Shown piece after piece: positions 1-11,583 of a stretch of 64,000 nt of DNA. The notes beneath the pieces are model-generated. The model had not been told where the DNA came from and searched no databases. It worked only from the letters and a program-made list of their open reading frames with translations. The DNA is from Cardiocondyla obscurior (lineage: Eukaryota > Arthropoda > Insecta > Hymenoptera > Formicidae). The position numbers and the translations under genes were made by a program. The stretch covers positions 3,790,001 to 3,854,000 of the forward strand of contig NC_091873.1 of assembly GCF_019399895.1 (NCBI RefSeq), in the 5' to 3' direction. Within the stretch, counting starts at the first letter, position 1, and the number at the start of each line of letters is the position of its first letter.

Positions 1-3000
1 CCCCAGGACGCGCTGTAGATGTCGATGAGATGTGGCTCGTGACCCATACTGTTTGCCTCGATCAAGTCGGTCATGTACGGCTGGTCCAGCATTCGGATAC
101 CGGCGATCTTTGAATCGTACGCCACCCCCACGCCGCACACCCCGTTGTCGCGCGCGGCCGCGACTTCTCCGGCGCATCTCGTGCCGTGGCTGCCCGCAAC
201 AAAGACTATTGTAAATGTCTATCTCTTAACAAACTTGAGAACAAACTCGATTCGCACACGCGAATGCGGGAGGTACCCTTTGTTTTACTTTTAAACGCAA
301 GCGCCCTGGCCTCCACGCCCTCGATTAAGGGCGCGGTCCACCATTGACTGCGTAACTTTATCTACTTTTACGACTCGGCTCGACTGACTTCTACTTTCCT
401 TTCGATCACCCGCGGAACTGGAACTTCGTTCTCGAATATGAGATAAGCTCTTACCTGTTAAACCAATCGTCGGTGTACCTCGGATACGGATAAGGGTCGT
501 TACTGCTGAAATCGTAGGAGGCTTCGGCGTTCTGAAAGGAAACGACAACTTTTTTACGATGCCTCGTGGCCGCAAAGAAAAAATAGAACCGGTCACGGAT
601 CGCACGCTTATTTTAATTACGAGAATAGAAACATTACGTTTCGTATGAGTTGTTAATTGCGCCGACATTCACGCGCTTTCAGTAAAGAAATTTATTACCA
701 GGTTTTCTTTTTGCATTATCCGAGTATTTTAAGCGACCGCCCTTCATCTCCTTTGCTCTATTCTTAATTTTGTCCCTCGAGATTTGGAATTCTTGACGTA
801 TTTCCGCGGAAGATGCGCCAGGAATCTGACATCTGGGCAAAAGTTTAACGAGAATATTCGCGCAACTCGTTTTCTAACAAGATATTTAACATTCCGCATT
901 AATATGAAGTTACATGCATGTAACTCTACACAAAAAAAAAAAAGAAAAAAAAAAATTATTGTTTTAAAACTATTATCGAATCGAAATGTTCGTGAAGCAA
1001 AAGTAAAAACGAAATCAGCAGTCGCAAAAGACACTTTTATTAAAACGTTTTTGACTTTCGACGCGACTGTTTCTCCTTCAACAATGTTCGACTTTAAACT
1101 TAAAAGTAAATTTAAATCATTTCTCGGTAAAGGGATGAGAAGAGGAGCTCTTTGCTGGGACGTCAACGCTGATTACGAATATACTTACGTAGTTATATTT
1201 AAGATCTAGATGCATGTAATCGACACCTGTAATAGAACAATAGAATTATTAATACATGTGGATTTTGTGTTGGCGTTGTGTGCATCGCAAATAAGGCCCG
1301 AGTCGCCGCAAGGGAAGGCAACAAGATCGGGGAGAACGACGGCGAAGTGGCAATTTTACTTCCTCGTTAACGAAAGGCAGTCGGCATTAAAAAGATCTCG
1401 GTTGAACAATCTTATTATACCGAATACGGTTACGACGTGGCCGTTAGGAAAATACGTCTCCTGACCTCTCAGATACGGAAAAGCGAGCGTTGCGTAACTA
1501 CCCTCTCGACGCGATATCGATTCAGAGCCTTCCAGTCACCGCCAACTGCACTCGAGAACCCGTGTAATTTAACGCCGTTTTGACTTCCACATCCCCAACC
1601 CCGACGAGGATCACGATTCCCCCCCCGAAATGAAGAAAGGAAAAGGGAGAGGAAAAAGAGACGTAATGGTTTCTCACGTACCGTCGTCCATTATAGCCGT
1701 CGTTACGTTCTTCCCCGTGACGCCCTGAGCCCAAGCAGCCTCCACGTTCAGGTCCAGCTTTGGCTTGCCGCCGTTCTGCCCTACGTTCTTCAGGTACCAT
1801 TGGAACTTGAAGAACGGATCGGTTGGGTCCTTGCTCGCCGGGTTGGCCGGATTCTTGATTTTGTACATCGGCACGAGATTGTCATCACCCAAGAACTTAT
1901 AGCCCCTCTTGACTCGCTTGAAACCAGGCTGCTGTATCGCCGTGGCCACCTGCGTTTGCGTTGTACGTTAACATCTATTTAAAATCCTTCATAAAAGAGG
2001 AAACATGCAACGCCTTTGAGATAAACGCATCGTTCTCCTAACATTTTAAACTCGCTTAACAAGTACGGGTTTAATTCCAATAATTGTCTTTGATCGGTAA
2101 TCGCACGTAAGCTCGTTCAGATTACTTGATCGAATTAAGCTGAGAAAGAAATATTTCGTCACTAATTCGATACATAATTGATATATAAATCATTTGAAAC
2201 GTGGAGAATTAATAAACTTGCAGTTAATTTAAATATTATAAAAAAACTGAGTTGATGAATATATTTTTATCTTAATAAGCTCATAAAGCTCATCATGTTA
2301 TTTTTAATCCCGTCCAATGCAAAGCAAACAAAGTTACCACAATCTGACTCTCGGCCGGTTGTATTAGCATTTTGATAACATTCATCTTTTTCTCTTCCAC
2401 GGTGATAATTGCCGCGTAGGTGCAAAAGCGATATCAACTTACCAAAGGGTCAACCTTTAATCTTCGCGTGTGCGGCACGGACCGTTTGCTTCGTACATGC
2501 GGCAGAGCCCTATGTACAAAGTGATACTCCGTTCGACTGTCCAGTACCTTTCAAAAAAAAGCGATTTTTACTTTTTATGCTCCGACAAGGTTTGCGCGAA
2601 ACTTTTGAGTTTACTTTTCTTTAAAATAAAAGAACAGGTTGATTTCTAAAACCAGTTCAACTACCAATTCTATCAATAACATATTTTTTATCAACATCTC
2701 ACGCGTATTTTCCAAGCTGAAAGACGTCTCTTTCTCCACTTATACGTTTTTATTTATTTTTCTTACAATAAAGAATTTTCATGGTCTATTTCTCCTTTTA
2801 TATTCCTCTATTTTCACCTAAAAGAAATATTTTATTCCATGTAAAAAATACAAGTGCGTTATTCAATCCTGTTCGTTTATTTTGCAATTATTGTGAAACC
2901 TGCGACTGTGCAAGTCTTCTACGTCTACGTAATAAAATATAGCAGTACCATGTAATGCGTATGTTCTATAATTCTACGTAAATGACATAATTCTCTATAT

Positions 3001-5874
3001 AGATCTTTATATCTTTCTTTCACTTTTTTATTTTTTTTTAACGAGAAAATCATTAATTCCACTCACCGAAGCATTAAAAATCAAGTGTAGGCATAGATAA
3101 TACAATACTATTCAGAGATAGAGATAAATTTAATATTTAGGAAGGAAAAAAGCAAACGGAACCTTAAAAATGAAACTCTAGAGTAATAAATAAATAAAAA
3201 ATGCAGTTTTTTTTTTTTTTTAAATATCATTAATCCGACTTTCTAATACGCCCACATTAGCAAATGGTGCGTCACCGGGATAAAATAATTAGTTTTCCAG
3301 ACCGTCGTAAATAGCGAGGATTATCTCGGCAGTGTTCACGTAAATCCCGTTGCGGCTTATGGCCGCCAATAGTATTGTAGCAGGGAAAAAGAAATACGGA
3401 CGAAAGGCGGGATTGTTCTCTGTTCTGAAATGAAGAAACTCTCCTTCCATCGTCCGCAAATTCAAATGTTGCGTACGCTTTGCGCCCTTGACCTTCGACA
3501 CGCGAGAAATTAATGCGGCGTATAATCCGCGGGGTGAAAAGCGACGAAAGCTATGTTCGACAACTTGTTAAGCTGCAATAAGATCCTCTTAATCGATCGC
3601 GTCAACCGCCGTCTAAGCTGGCGCAACATATAAAATCAGTCACTGCCAAGCGCGATGGAATTAATAGCGTCGCGATGGAAGCGATCGATTCGAACGATAA
3701 TTCAACTCCCGTGTCTACAGGCGGGTAATCGTACGAGACAGCCGGGAAACAGTTTTAATCGGAAGAAACTACGTCACCAGGCCGGTAAATAGGGCTTACA
3801 GAATATCAATTCGCGCTAAAGTTGCATCAGACGTTTATCTAATGTTCCATGGCCGATTATCGATGGCACATCGCCGTAAATTATGTGATTTTACGTAATA
3901 AAAAAATAGTAGATCGGAAATTAAATCCATTTAAACGAGAGAAAATCGAGCGGATCGAGAAATCAATTTCGTCTCTCTCTCTCTATTCTAAGCTTGAAAT
4001 AATAAAAATCGAAGAGAGCTTGTCTCAGCGAAAGAAGGAAAGGAAATAGAGATAAAAATACGTTGTTTTGTTAAAGGAAATGGAGACAGGTTTTTATTAT
4101 ATTGGATGTCTATTTATTTTCTGTTATCCTTTAAATTCAACTAAGCTTCAAACTTTTATTTCTACTTTAAAGTTTGTTATTAGGGCAGTTATTATATAAT
4201 AACATTCAAGTCTATAAGCGATATACGAGCTTCTCGTTATAGTTGAAAAAAAAAAAAAAAGGAAAAAAATCGGAATTTTGCGCGTAAAAAGAATTTTATG
4301 TTGCACTTTCTTTTCGTTTATTACTTTTTTCCGTCGTCTTGCGGTCGTGTCGTTAATAACCACTTCATGTACGTGCGTTGGAAGTAACGTGTTGCGATTT
4401 TTTAAATTACAAACCCCATTTTCTCGAATATTGATCCCTCTGTAACTCCATACCTCATTTCGATGCAGTGCAGGCTACTGCACTTCAATTAAACTCTGCT
4501 AATGGATGCTTGCGTTAACAAAGTTTGATTTATCAGCATTCTAATATTACCGCGATTCAAAATCTGTCTTTATTAATCACTACTTATCGACGAATTACGG
4601 CTAAACTACATTTATCTTTGCTCCCCATTTTATTTTTTTTATTTTCTACGTCAATAAAATTTTTACGTAATGTGCGCGCTAGCGAGGAACTTTTTTCAGA
4701 TTAAAAAGAAAAGTTTTGGCCGTCGGGGAAACACGACAGCGGTCTTCGGTTAGAAAACTTTCATTCAATAAGTTTTGAAAGCGGCTTTTACAACAAGTCG
4801 AGACTCTATAAATAATATAAGATCAAATAAATGTCTTGACTAACACTCCCGCATCGCTTTCGTTGATTATTAACCGACTTGCTCATGCAACTCGCAGTTC
4901 TTCTCTTTTGCCGTTTGCAAACATAAAGCACGTCGAATAAGACAAAGGGAAAAAGGGCTTTTTGTTCTAGTCGAGCTGCGGTTTACCTTTCCGATCGCGA
5001 AAAGTAAACTGTTCTTGGAAAACGTCTAAGCTTTTTTTCGTTATCCGTTCTTCTCACCGTACCATCTTTTTCACGAACAAGCTTTAGACGTCCGCGCAAT
5101 TTTGTTCTTCAAAAATTATATGTAAAGACACTTAAAAAAAAAAAAAAAAAGAAACGCGATACATTTTTCGACCGAAGTATAAAAATACCCAACGTGCTCC
5201 TCTATAAAAAGATGCTTTAATATCAAGTTAACATTTTATCGATCAAGACGCGCGTACGCCATAGGCGCAAGGCTTTAATTATAAAAATAAATATATATTT
5301 TTTTTTATATTAAATTGTTATTATATTTGTAAATGTATTAATCAATTGGGAATGGATATTTAGAATGCCCTGGTTTCGTTTACCATACTAAAACACTTGA
5401 TTTTTGCAAACGGTATGGCGCAAAGCGACCGAATTCGCTGGCGGTCCGAGAATCAGTAGAACGAAATCAGTAGAACAAGAATCAGTAGAACGAACAATTG
5501 CGGACGAGATGTGGCGCTGACGAATGTGACGCGTGGCGTTTTCAGGTTCAACAGTACAAAAGCAAAGTCGACACGTAAAATATTTAATTCCTCGCTAACA
5601 AATGGAACGTATCGAACAAAATTCTTTCTCTCTTTTTTTTTTTTTTTTTTTTTTTAAATTCAACGAGCAAACTATTCGAAAATTCACCATGCAGCTTTCG
5701 TATTTAAATGCTGACAATGTCGTCAATGTAAAACGCTTCGATCGATTACTCCATTTAAAAATTTACCTGCTCCCGCTGCAAATATTCGCGAATGTATGCC
5801 ACGCGGCTGCAGAATTATCGACTGGAAAAATTTGAAGTACACATTCGGGAATAACTCCTTTTAATTTGCAGATC

Positions 5875-5919
<45 letters not shown>

Positions 5920-7046
5920 AGGAAATGTCAAAAGGGGGTAAGCTAACTCGAAATGAAAATCGTTTATTCAACGATAAATCTGAGCTTCCAGTAATTCGAA
6001 ATATTCGTAAAACACAAGAGAGTAATGGGCAGAAATGATGAAACTGTGGTAGCAATTTGCATATTCCTTCAACGCGCTGGATAAATACGATTCGCTGGTA
6101 CAATGCAATATGTTGGAAAGCAATCGCAGGCGATACTCGGATAGAATCAGCGGACCCGCGGTTTCGGTGGTCGCAGAAGGCGCAGAAGAGATGTTTATTC
6201 CACCCCAATTCTCCGCTCTGCCATTTAATATCGCTAATTAATCGAGCATCAAACGGTCCTATTGTCCTCAGAATTCACGATATTTGCATTGATCGCAAAT
6301 AATTATCAGTGTATTGCCAGCCACGGGTATCACGTTTTCGTGACATTTATTGAAGAACCTAGCAGTTGAACCGTGCATAATGGACGCCTGTTTTAACGTC
6401 GACGGCAAAGTTTGCGGACGTAGAGAGCTGTGTAAACTGGAAAAGCTCGCGCGTTATCTCTCGCGAGCAGACCGTCATACGCGAAAAGGTGAAAGCGACT
6501 TCGAGGAGACGTTGGTCGATCGTTACATATTTGCCGCGTGATTTACCATTTACTTTAACGTTCGCGCCTTGGTGAGCGAGGAATCGCCGCTCCATTCGCG
6601 GAGCATAATCCCTTAACAGCAAAAGAAAGGTAAAATCCTCCTTCAAACATTATATTGCAATTAAAACTACAACCACCTGCGATAAACAAGGCTGAAATAT
6701 ATTCAAATAAATAAATAAATTCAATTCAATTCAATTAATAAGAAAAAAGGAAAGAAATAACGCAAAGCAGGATGAAGAATCCTTGAAGAGTGCCTTTAAG
6801 CAACGGTACCTCAGGTCGCCTAAAACGCTCTTTCGAGTCTCGCCTATGTGTTCGACTAGCTTCTAGGTGGATCTTGTCGAGGTTACTTACCGGTCCGAGG
6901 TTGATAAAGCCGTTCCTGAGTGCCACGCGATCGGCCAAGTGCCGCTCCGCTGGCTGCCGCATCCTCACCAGGAACGTGTTGGTAAAGACCTCGGCGGTGG
7001 TCGTGCCGGCGAGGACCAGGAGCCCGATCACCGCGAGTAGTAGCAT
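1..7046 (-). CDS. amon: Prohormone (neuroendocrine) convertase 2, amontillado, 5' part; runs off the window start
   Basis: A Ca2+-dependent subtilisin-like protease of secretory granules that cuts neuropeptide and hormone precursors at dibasic sites. Six exons were assembled: 7046-6891, 2547-2443, 1949-1682, 1226-1189, 531-455 and 189-1. All have GT-AG borders and continuous phase, giving about 277 residues. The start MLLLAVIG opens a typical signal peptide. The prodomain has a secondary dibasic site RSKR (residue 74) and the primary autocleavage site RVKR (102). The catalytic domain shows Asp in IMDDG (about D175) and His in SHGTRCAGE (about H216). The Asp-His spacing of 41 equals that of human PC2. 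The active-site Ser and the P domain lie beyond base 1. Exons 2, 4 (38 nt) and 5 (77 nt) are too short to stand out as open frames and were found by homology. One oddity: the near-invariant HPDL of subtilases reads HLDL in exon 4. The identity is very secure. Confidence 0.95.
5451..5494. repeat. Short tandem repeat, about 15-bp unit, 3 copies
   Basis: The unit AATCAGTAGAACGAA is repeated about three times with one or two differences per copy. It lies in amon intron 1 and has no recognised function. Confidence 0.85.
5878..5912. repeat. GA dinucleotide microsatellite in amon intron 1
   Basis: A run of about 16 AG units, followed directly by a run of eight G. Runs of this kind can bind GAGA factor in insects, but nothing here shows that this one does. 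Confidence 0.9.
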
Positions 7047-7499
7047 CGTGACGATAGGCGGCCGGCGTAGAACGTCCAGGTACTCGTACTCCGCATTCGC
7101 GGGTTCAGGGATACTGGACGCTCGAAGTACTCGGCTACTCGAGGTACGCGACGGTACTACGATCTTCGTGGCGACGTCGGCGGCGGCGGCGACGGCGGCG
7201 GCGGCGGCGATGATGACGACGATGAAAGAGAGGGTGGAGGAAGCGATGGCGGTGGCCAAACACAGGTTCACAGACACAGGAGAGATCGACGTAAGCGAGT
7301 AAGAGAGAGGAAAGGGGGAGGAGGAAGAGAGATGGCCGACGACCGCGGGGGTTGAACACACTGAGAGGTGAACTCGACGCTACAACGCCGCGGCGGGACA
7401 GGAAACTGAAGGCCGTGAATGCGGGACTCGGTCCACTAAATTCATCCGAGCGGCGGATATCACGCGAGATAAAGGAAAAAAAGATTAATGGAGAAGGAA

Positions 7500-7591
<92 letters not shown>

Positions 7592-7930
7592 AAGGTGTCT
7601 TTTAATGCGCAAACGTCGCAAAATTCTCCGCAGAGAGATGAGCTCACTTCCGGCGATCGAAGGCCTTGTACGTTTCTCAATTCGCGCGGCGTTAACGGTA
7701 CGAAAAACGGAGAACGCGAATTAAAACACGATTGTAACGGAAACGCCGTGGAAACGGGGAATGTCGATTGCGTAGTCGTGCGAAAGTACAATAAAGAAGG
7801 GGTAGGTAATAAACCTTTCACGTGACGTCACTCAATATATTGATTAGAGCAGCGTCGACGTCGACCGACGTGGGAAATTTGGCGGTCGCGCGTGCGCGAA
7901 TTTGTTCTTCTCGTAGTAATTACCATGTAA
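7047..7930 (-). promoter_or_regulatory. amon 5' leader and probable promoter region
   Basis: This region is upstream of the amon start codon at 7046. The frame upstream of the ATG stays open to about 7361 but has no other ATG, so MLLL is the only AUG start available there. It contains GCC-rich triplet runs (about 7177-7210), a TG/AG microsatellite (7501-7590), an E-box fused to a CRE (CACGTGACGTCA, 7819-7830), a perfect palindrome GTCGACGTCGAC (7854-7865), and an E2F/NRF1-like GC stretch (about 7876-7900). The cluster at 7800-7900 looks like a core promoter. The transcription start itself cannot be placed. Confidence 0.45.
7501..7590. repeat. Compound (TG)n(AG)n microsatellite
   Basis: About 10 TG units are followed by roughly 34 AG units, ending in a short AAAG-rich tail. 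It lies about 455-545 bp upstream of the amon ATG, in the leader or promoter. It opens spurious long frames on both strands (runs of RERE or SLSL) that are not genes. Confidence 0.95.
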
Positions 7931-9181
7931 TAAATTTTTATCCTTGGAAAAAGGCCCGTAATCCTAGATAAAAACTCGCATGCGGGACAAATATTGTCTC
8001 GATGTTTATTCGCTTCTTTTTTTCCGTCCGCTCTTTCTTCATATTATCGAAGAAAGCACGACGAACAATCGCTTTATCATTTTGTGTCAAAAGAGGGAAC
8101 GAGAAAACACAAAATTACGTTTCAAAAAATGTAATTTCTCATGTTACAGCATTTTATATTTACCCAGAGGTAGAGGAGGTCGAGAAGATTGTATTACAAG
8201 AGAACTACGACTCTCACGGAATTTCCTAAAGAAATTTCCTCCCCTTCGTGCAAAATATACCGTACACATCCATTCTTTTTTACCTGAAATATACTTTGAA
8301 ATTTAATAAAAACGATACATCAACAAAAATTAAATCAAAAAGTCACCTTGCGTATAAATGTCTGGTAAGCCAATTAAAATTAAAGGCAACGAAACAAATT
8401 AAAAACACACGATGCAAAATATCTACGTGAATAAAACAAAGAAAAATATATTAATTAATAAAATATATAAAATACGCATAAGAGTTTCAGATGTACTTAA
8501 ATACTGATTGCAGTAACCGCGAGTCTCATAATAAAAAAAAAAAAAATTTAATTTAACGTTTTACATTGTGAACAAAATGGCATGTGCACTCGATAAAAGT
8601 TTTCTTGTATATAATCGATTACATACTTACTTCTATACTACGCAAACATAATTTTCTTTTGATTCAATAAGCTCTATAAGTTGTAAAAAAAATTATTAAT
8701 TCGATGAGATTATAAATTAAATTTACCCACATCTATCTCGCAATTACGAGATATATCAAACTGTAAATATAAATTAAAGATTAATTACATGTAAGATAAT
8801 GCTAATTAAAATTAATTGTTTCATATAAGAATTAACACTTTACTTAAAAAAAAAATAAAATAAAATTTTCTAACAGTTAATAGTATTAATTAATCTTAAT
8901 TGTTCTTGTGCGCTAATGTGCTTGAATCATAAAGTAAATTAATATTCAGATTATACTCGTAGGTATAATTATAAATATATTTGCGAAAAATGTTCTAAAT
9001 ATTTTACAATATACATAACAATGATTACAATGAAGACAATGATAACGGCGATCACAGTAGTAGTAGTAATAATAGTAGTAGTAATAGTAGAGACAGTAGT
9101 GTCAATGTAACGGTGCAAAATTTTAGTAAAGAAATTCACTTTTCTTGTAATTAATACAATCTGTACAAAGCATTTGTGACT
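7931..9181. other. Intergenic, amon promoter to ETAA1-like 3' end
   Basis: AT-rich sequence without a recognisable gene. A small imperfect TAG/TAA triplet run lies at 9058-9095. The right part should contain the 3' UTR of the minus-strand ETAA1-like gene, but no canonical AATAAA lies close to its stop. Confidence 0.7.
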
Positions 9182-10894
9182 TCACCTATTAATGTTGTTC
9201 GACATTTTCATCGAGTACAATTTTCTCTTTGCCTCTAACTTCGCTACGGCTTGCAATCTCTTCTTCTCGATCTCCTCTGCGGTACACCGTACCGGCTGCG
9301 ACTTAGTTTTCGTTTTTTCCGGCGTGTTATTTTTTATATTACCGGTAGAATGATGTTTAACGAAACGATCATTATCGCTTTTTACCACGCACCTGTTAAC
9401 ACCGAAGCCACGCGGTCGATCCGCACCATGCATTAATGAAATTGCAGTATTATCGACCTTACCATCATTTGTAGCAATCGGTTTAGTACTTACGGAAGTG
9501 TGTGCGACATTCGTACGCAATATTGGTCCTTTGCCTGAATTTAAGTGGTGTCTCGCGTAATACGAGGCGTTTGTTGTAGCGTTTTTAACGTTCGCAGCCG
9601 CGGCCCGATTAACATATTGATCTGATAAGCTCTTAGTTTTAAAAAATTTTCTGTTCTCTAAAACGTTAGTGTTGGATGTTCCAGGCTTCGCCATAAGCTT
9701 AAGCGACTCAGCTCCAGGCGGCTTCAACGGTGCGTTAGTTAAATGCTTATAATTGCTTTGAAACTTGTCTTCTTTATGTTGAGTTAAGGAATGATCAGAT
9801 TCTAATAGTACTTTTTCATCGTCAACACAAGTCGCTAGCCAGTCATCAAAGGAGTCATCTGAAAATTCAAACAACTCCACAGTATTACTTTTCAGCAATG
9901 TTTTATTATCAGACGACTTCTTGCCGTGAGAATGTAGGGTGTTATTGTTATTCAAGCACGGCTTGTACAGATCTACACTTTTCTGTGCTGCAATGGTATG
10001 TACATTTCCATGCAATTCTCGTTTCAACTTCGAGTACGTTTTTAATGTGTTACAATCACTTGTGCCTAAAGTACTTTTAACAAGCGATTTTTTATTATTC
10101 TCCTTTAAACTAGCCTGCACAAATGTTTTAGCTTTGCATGTGTCAATTATGTGCAACTGTTCCTGTTCAACTGATACATTCACAGAACATTCTTTCTCCA
10201 TTAAATTGATCTTCTCTTCCATTTCTTGAGTGCATCTGATCATGTCGTCGTCTGCAGAATCATCAAACAAATCATCGTAACTTCCAGTTAGATTCTTTTT
10301 CTTAATTAAATTACCATTATGACTCTCTTCAACACTATTATGTTTGCTATCGCTTTCTCTAGTGCAATTTTGTATACTTTCTGTTACCTCCAAAGTTTCT
10401 TTCTCGTTATTTTCATTTAACATTGGAGCTTCTTTCTTTTTGTTACAATCACTCAAATGACTCTTATCGTTCTGTTTTATAATCTTCTCACTTAGTGCCT
10501 GCAGTTCAGCTGCAAATTGTCCAATGTTCTCTATGTTTTCTCTTTTAATGGCTTTCCTTTTAAGTGGCTTGTACAATAAAGGTGAGTTTGAGATCCTTTT
10601 CTTACACATAAACTTAGTTCCTTTCGGTGTTTCACACTGAATGTTTTTCTGCTTCTTTTTGTTCTCAGGAGTCCTGCTCAGAGAACTTTGCCAATCCCAC
10701 GCAACTTCATTACCACCTTCCTGTGTACACGGAAACAAGCTCTGGCAGTAATCAAGATCTGGCGAGTCTTCTATATCCATGTTTGCACTTAAGTTCTTCG
10801 TGATAGGTGTGCTATGACTGGAGATCAACTGTTTGTTGAAACCTCCTGGGGAGTCATCCTTCTTCATTTTTTTGTCATTTGTCATTGTCGCCAT
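9182..10894 (-). CDS. ETAA1-like replication-stress protein (ATR activator, RPA-binding)
   Basis: A single-exon frame of about 570 residues, Lys/Asn/Ser-rich and probably largely disordered. In vertebrates ETAA1 is brought to stalled forks by RPA and switches on ATR-ATRIP. Features matching that family: an N-terminal acidic segment, then a Trp motif VAWDWQSSLSRTP (about residues 64-75) followed by a basic stretch and a leucine-rich helix IGQFAAELQALSEKI (about 124-138), resembling the ATR-activating region; an acidic/aromatic motif FEFSDDSFDDWL (about 341-352); and a C-terminal RCTAEEIEKKRLQAVAKLEA (about 535-554), which fits the RPA32-binding helix shared with TIPIN, XPA and SMARCAL1. The start at 10894 is chosen because a 5' UTR intron (donor after 11004, acceptor before 10905) appears to enter 11 bases upstream. 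The family assignment rests on motifs only. Confidence 0.72.
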   Translation of the reverse strand: MATMTNDKKMKKDDSPGGFNKQLISSHSTPITKNLSANMDIEDSPDLDYCQSLFPCTQEGGNEVAWDWQSSLSRTPENKKKQKNIQCETPKGTKFMCKKRISNSPLLYKPLKRKAIKRENIENIGQFAAELQALSEKIIKQNDKSHLSDCNKKKEAPMLNENNEKETLEVTESIQNCTRESDSKHNSVEESHNGNLIKKKNLTGSYDDLFDDSADDDMIRCTQEMEEKINLMEKECSVNVSVEQEQLHIIDTCKAKTFVQASLKENNKKSLVKSTLGTSDCNTLKTYSKLKRELHGNVHTIAAQKSVDLYKPCLNNNNTLHSHGKKSSDNKTLLKSNTVELFEFSDDSFDDWLATCVDDEKVLLESDHSLTQHKEDKFQSNYKHLTNAPLKPPGAESLKLMAKPGTSNTNVLENRKFFKTKSLSDQYVNRAAAANVKNATTNASYYARHHLNSGKGPILRTNVAHTSVSTKPIATNDGKVDNTAISLMHGADRPRGFGVNRCVVKSDNDRFVKHHSTGNIKNNTPEKTKTKSQPVRCTAEEIEKKRLQAVAKLEAKRKLYSMKMSNNINR

Positions 10895-11583
10895 GTGTTT
10901 TACATCTATACAAAATTGTATACACCATTTATTTATAATTAGAAACAGCAAACAAAACTAATTTTAATAAACAATGTAATCAAACAAGATTAATTGCAGT
11001 TACCTCTGTTGTCATTTAAACGCAACCGCTTGCTATTTTCATACGTTGCACACCTCATCATCAGTCTTCCAGTTCATGAAACCTCTTTTTTCTTATTCTT
11101 TATTCCAATAAAGGCTCCAAAAGTCAAACTAACCTATACCGCGCACCAGCAATGATCAACAAAAATCGCTGAATCTCTTGAAACAACCTTTGTTTTAATG
11201 AGAGTAAGCACGATCATTTACTCGAAATCTAACATTCTATTGAAGCAAGACGTTTAAGTATTGTTACACTTTTTAAAGCAGAAATAAACATATTAAACAA
11301 TCACAAAGTTTCAGATACAGTGCGCTACGTGTTGTTCTCTCACGGATTATCATCGTGTATCTGTGCTAGTGAAACGCTGTGATTGGTCGACGCGTAGTTT
11401 CCCATGCGTGCGCATAGTTTGTTTTAGTTTTAGAAGAAATGGAATTTTTTAAACTTTTAATCTTTATTTTTTAATCTGCATTTATACTTTCCTTTTAAAT
11501 TTGAAATTAAGTCAACTATCCATAATCCATAATCCATAAAGAAAAAAAATACTAATACAAGTTATTTTTTTATCACTTTTTAT
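10895..11583. other. ETAA1-like 5' leader/promoter and gap to KLHDC4
   Basis: It holds a likely 5' UTR intron of the ETAA1-like gene (about 10906-11003, GTAACT...TATAG on the minus strand). Further upstream, an inverted CCAAT-type motif (ATTGGTC, about 11382) and a GC-richer stretch (11385-11415) suggest the promoter. The rest is AT-rich and empty up to the KLHDC4 stop. Confidence 0.5.

Larger units (their letters stand above)
190..6890 (-). other. amon introns 1-5
   Basis: Intron 1 (2548-6890) is 4.3 kb, with smaller introns at 1950-2442, 1227-1681, 532-1188 and 190-454. The content is AT-rich, with homopolymer runs near 930, 3210, 4245, 5130 and 5640, a GA microsatellite near 5880 and a short 15-bp tandem repeat at 5451-5494. 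No additional coding exon or RNA gene was recognised. Long intron 1 may hold regulatory elements, but none can be named from sequence alone. Confidence 0.8.

Noticed and set aside
6735..7361. N-terminal extension of amon upstream of MLLLAVIG
   Set aside because: The frame is open but has no upstream ATG, and the signal peptide begins exactly at MLLL.
7135..7825. Long frames on both strands rich in RERE or SLSL
   Set aside because: Produced by the TG/AG microsatellite at 7501-7590 and the GCC run. They have no domain and lie across the amon leader.
10895..10951. Upstream extension of the ETAA1-like frame (LFLIINKWCIQ...)
   Set aside because: It opens at TTG and overlaps a probable 5' UTR intron. 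The ATG at 10894 is the first usable start.
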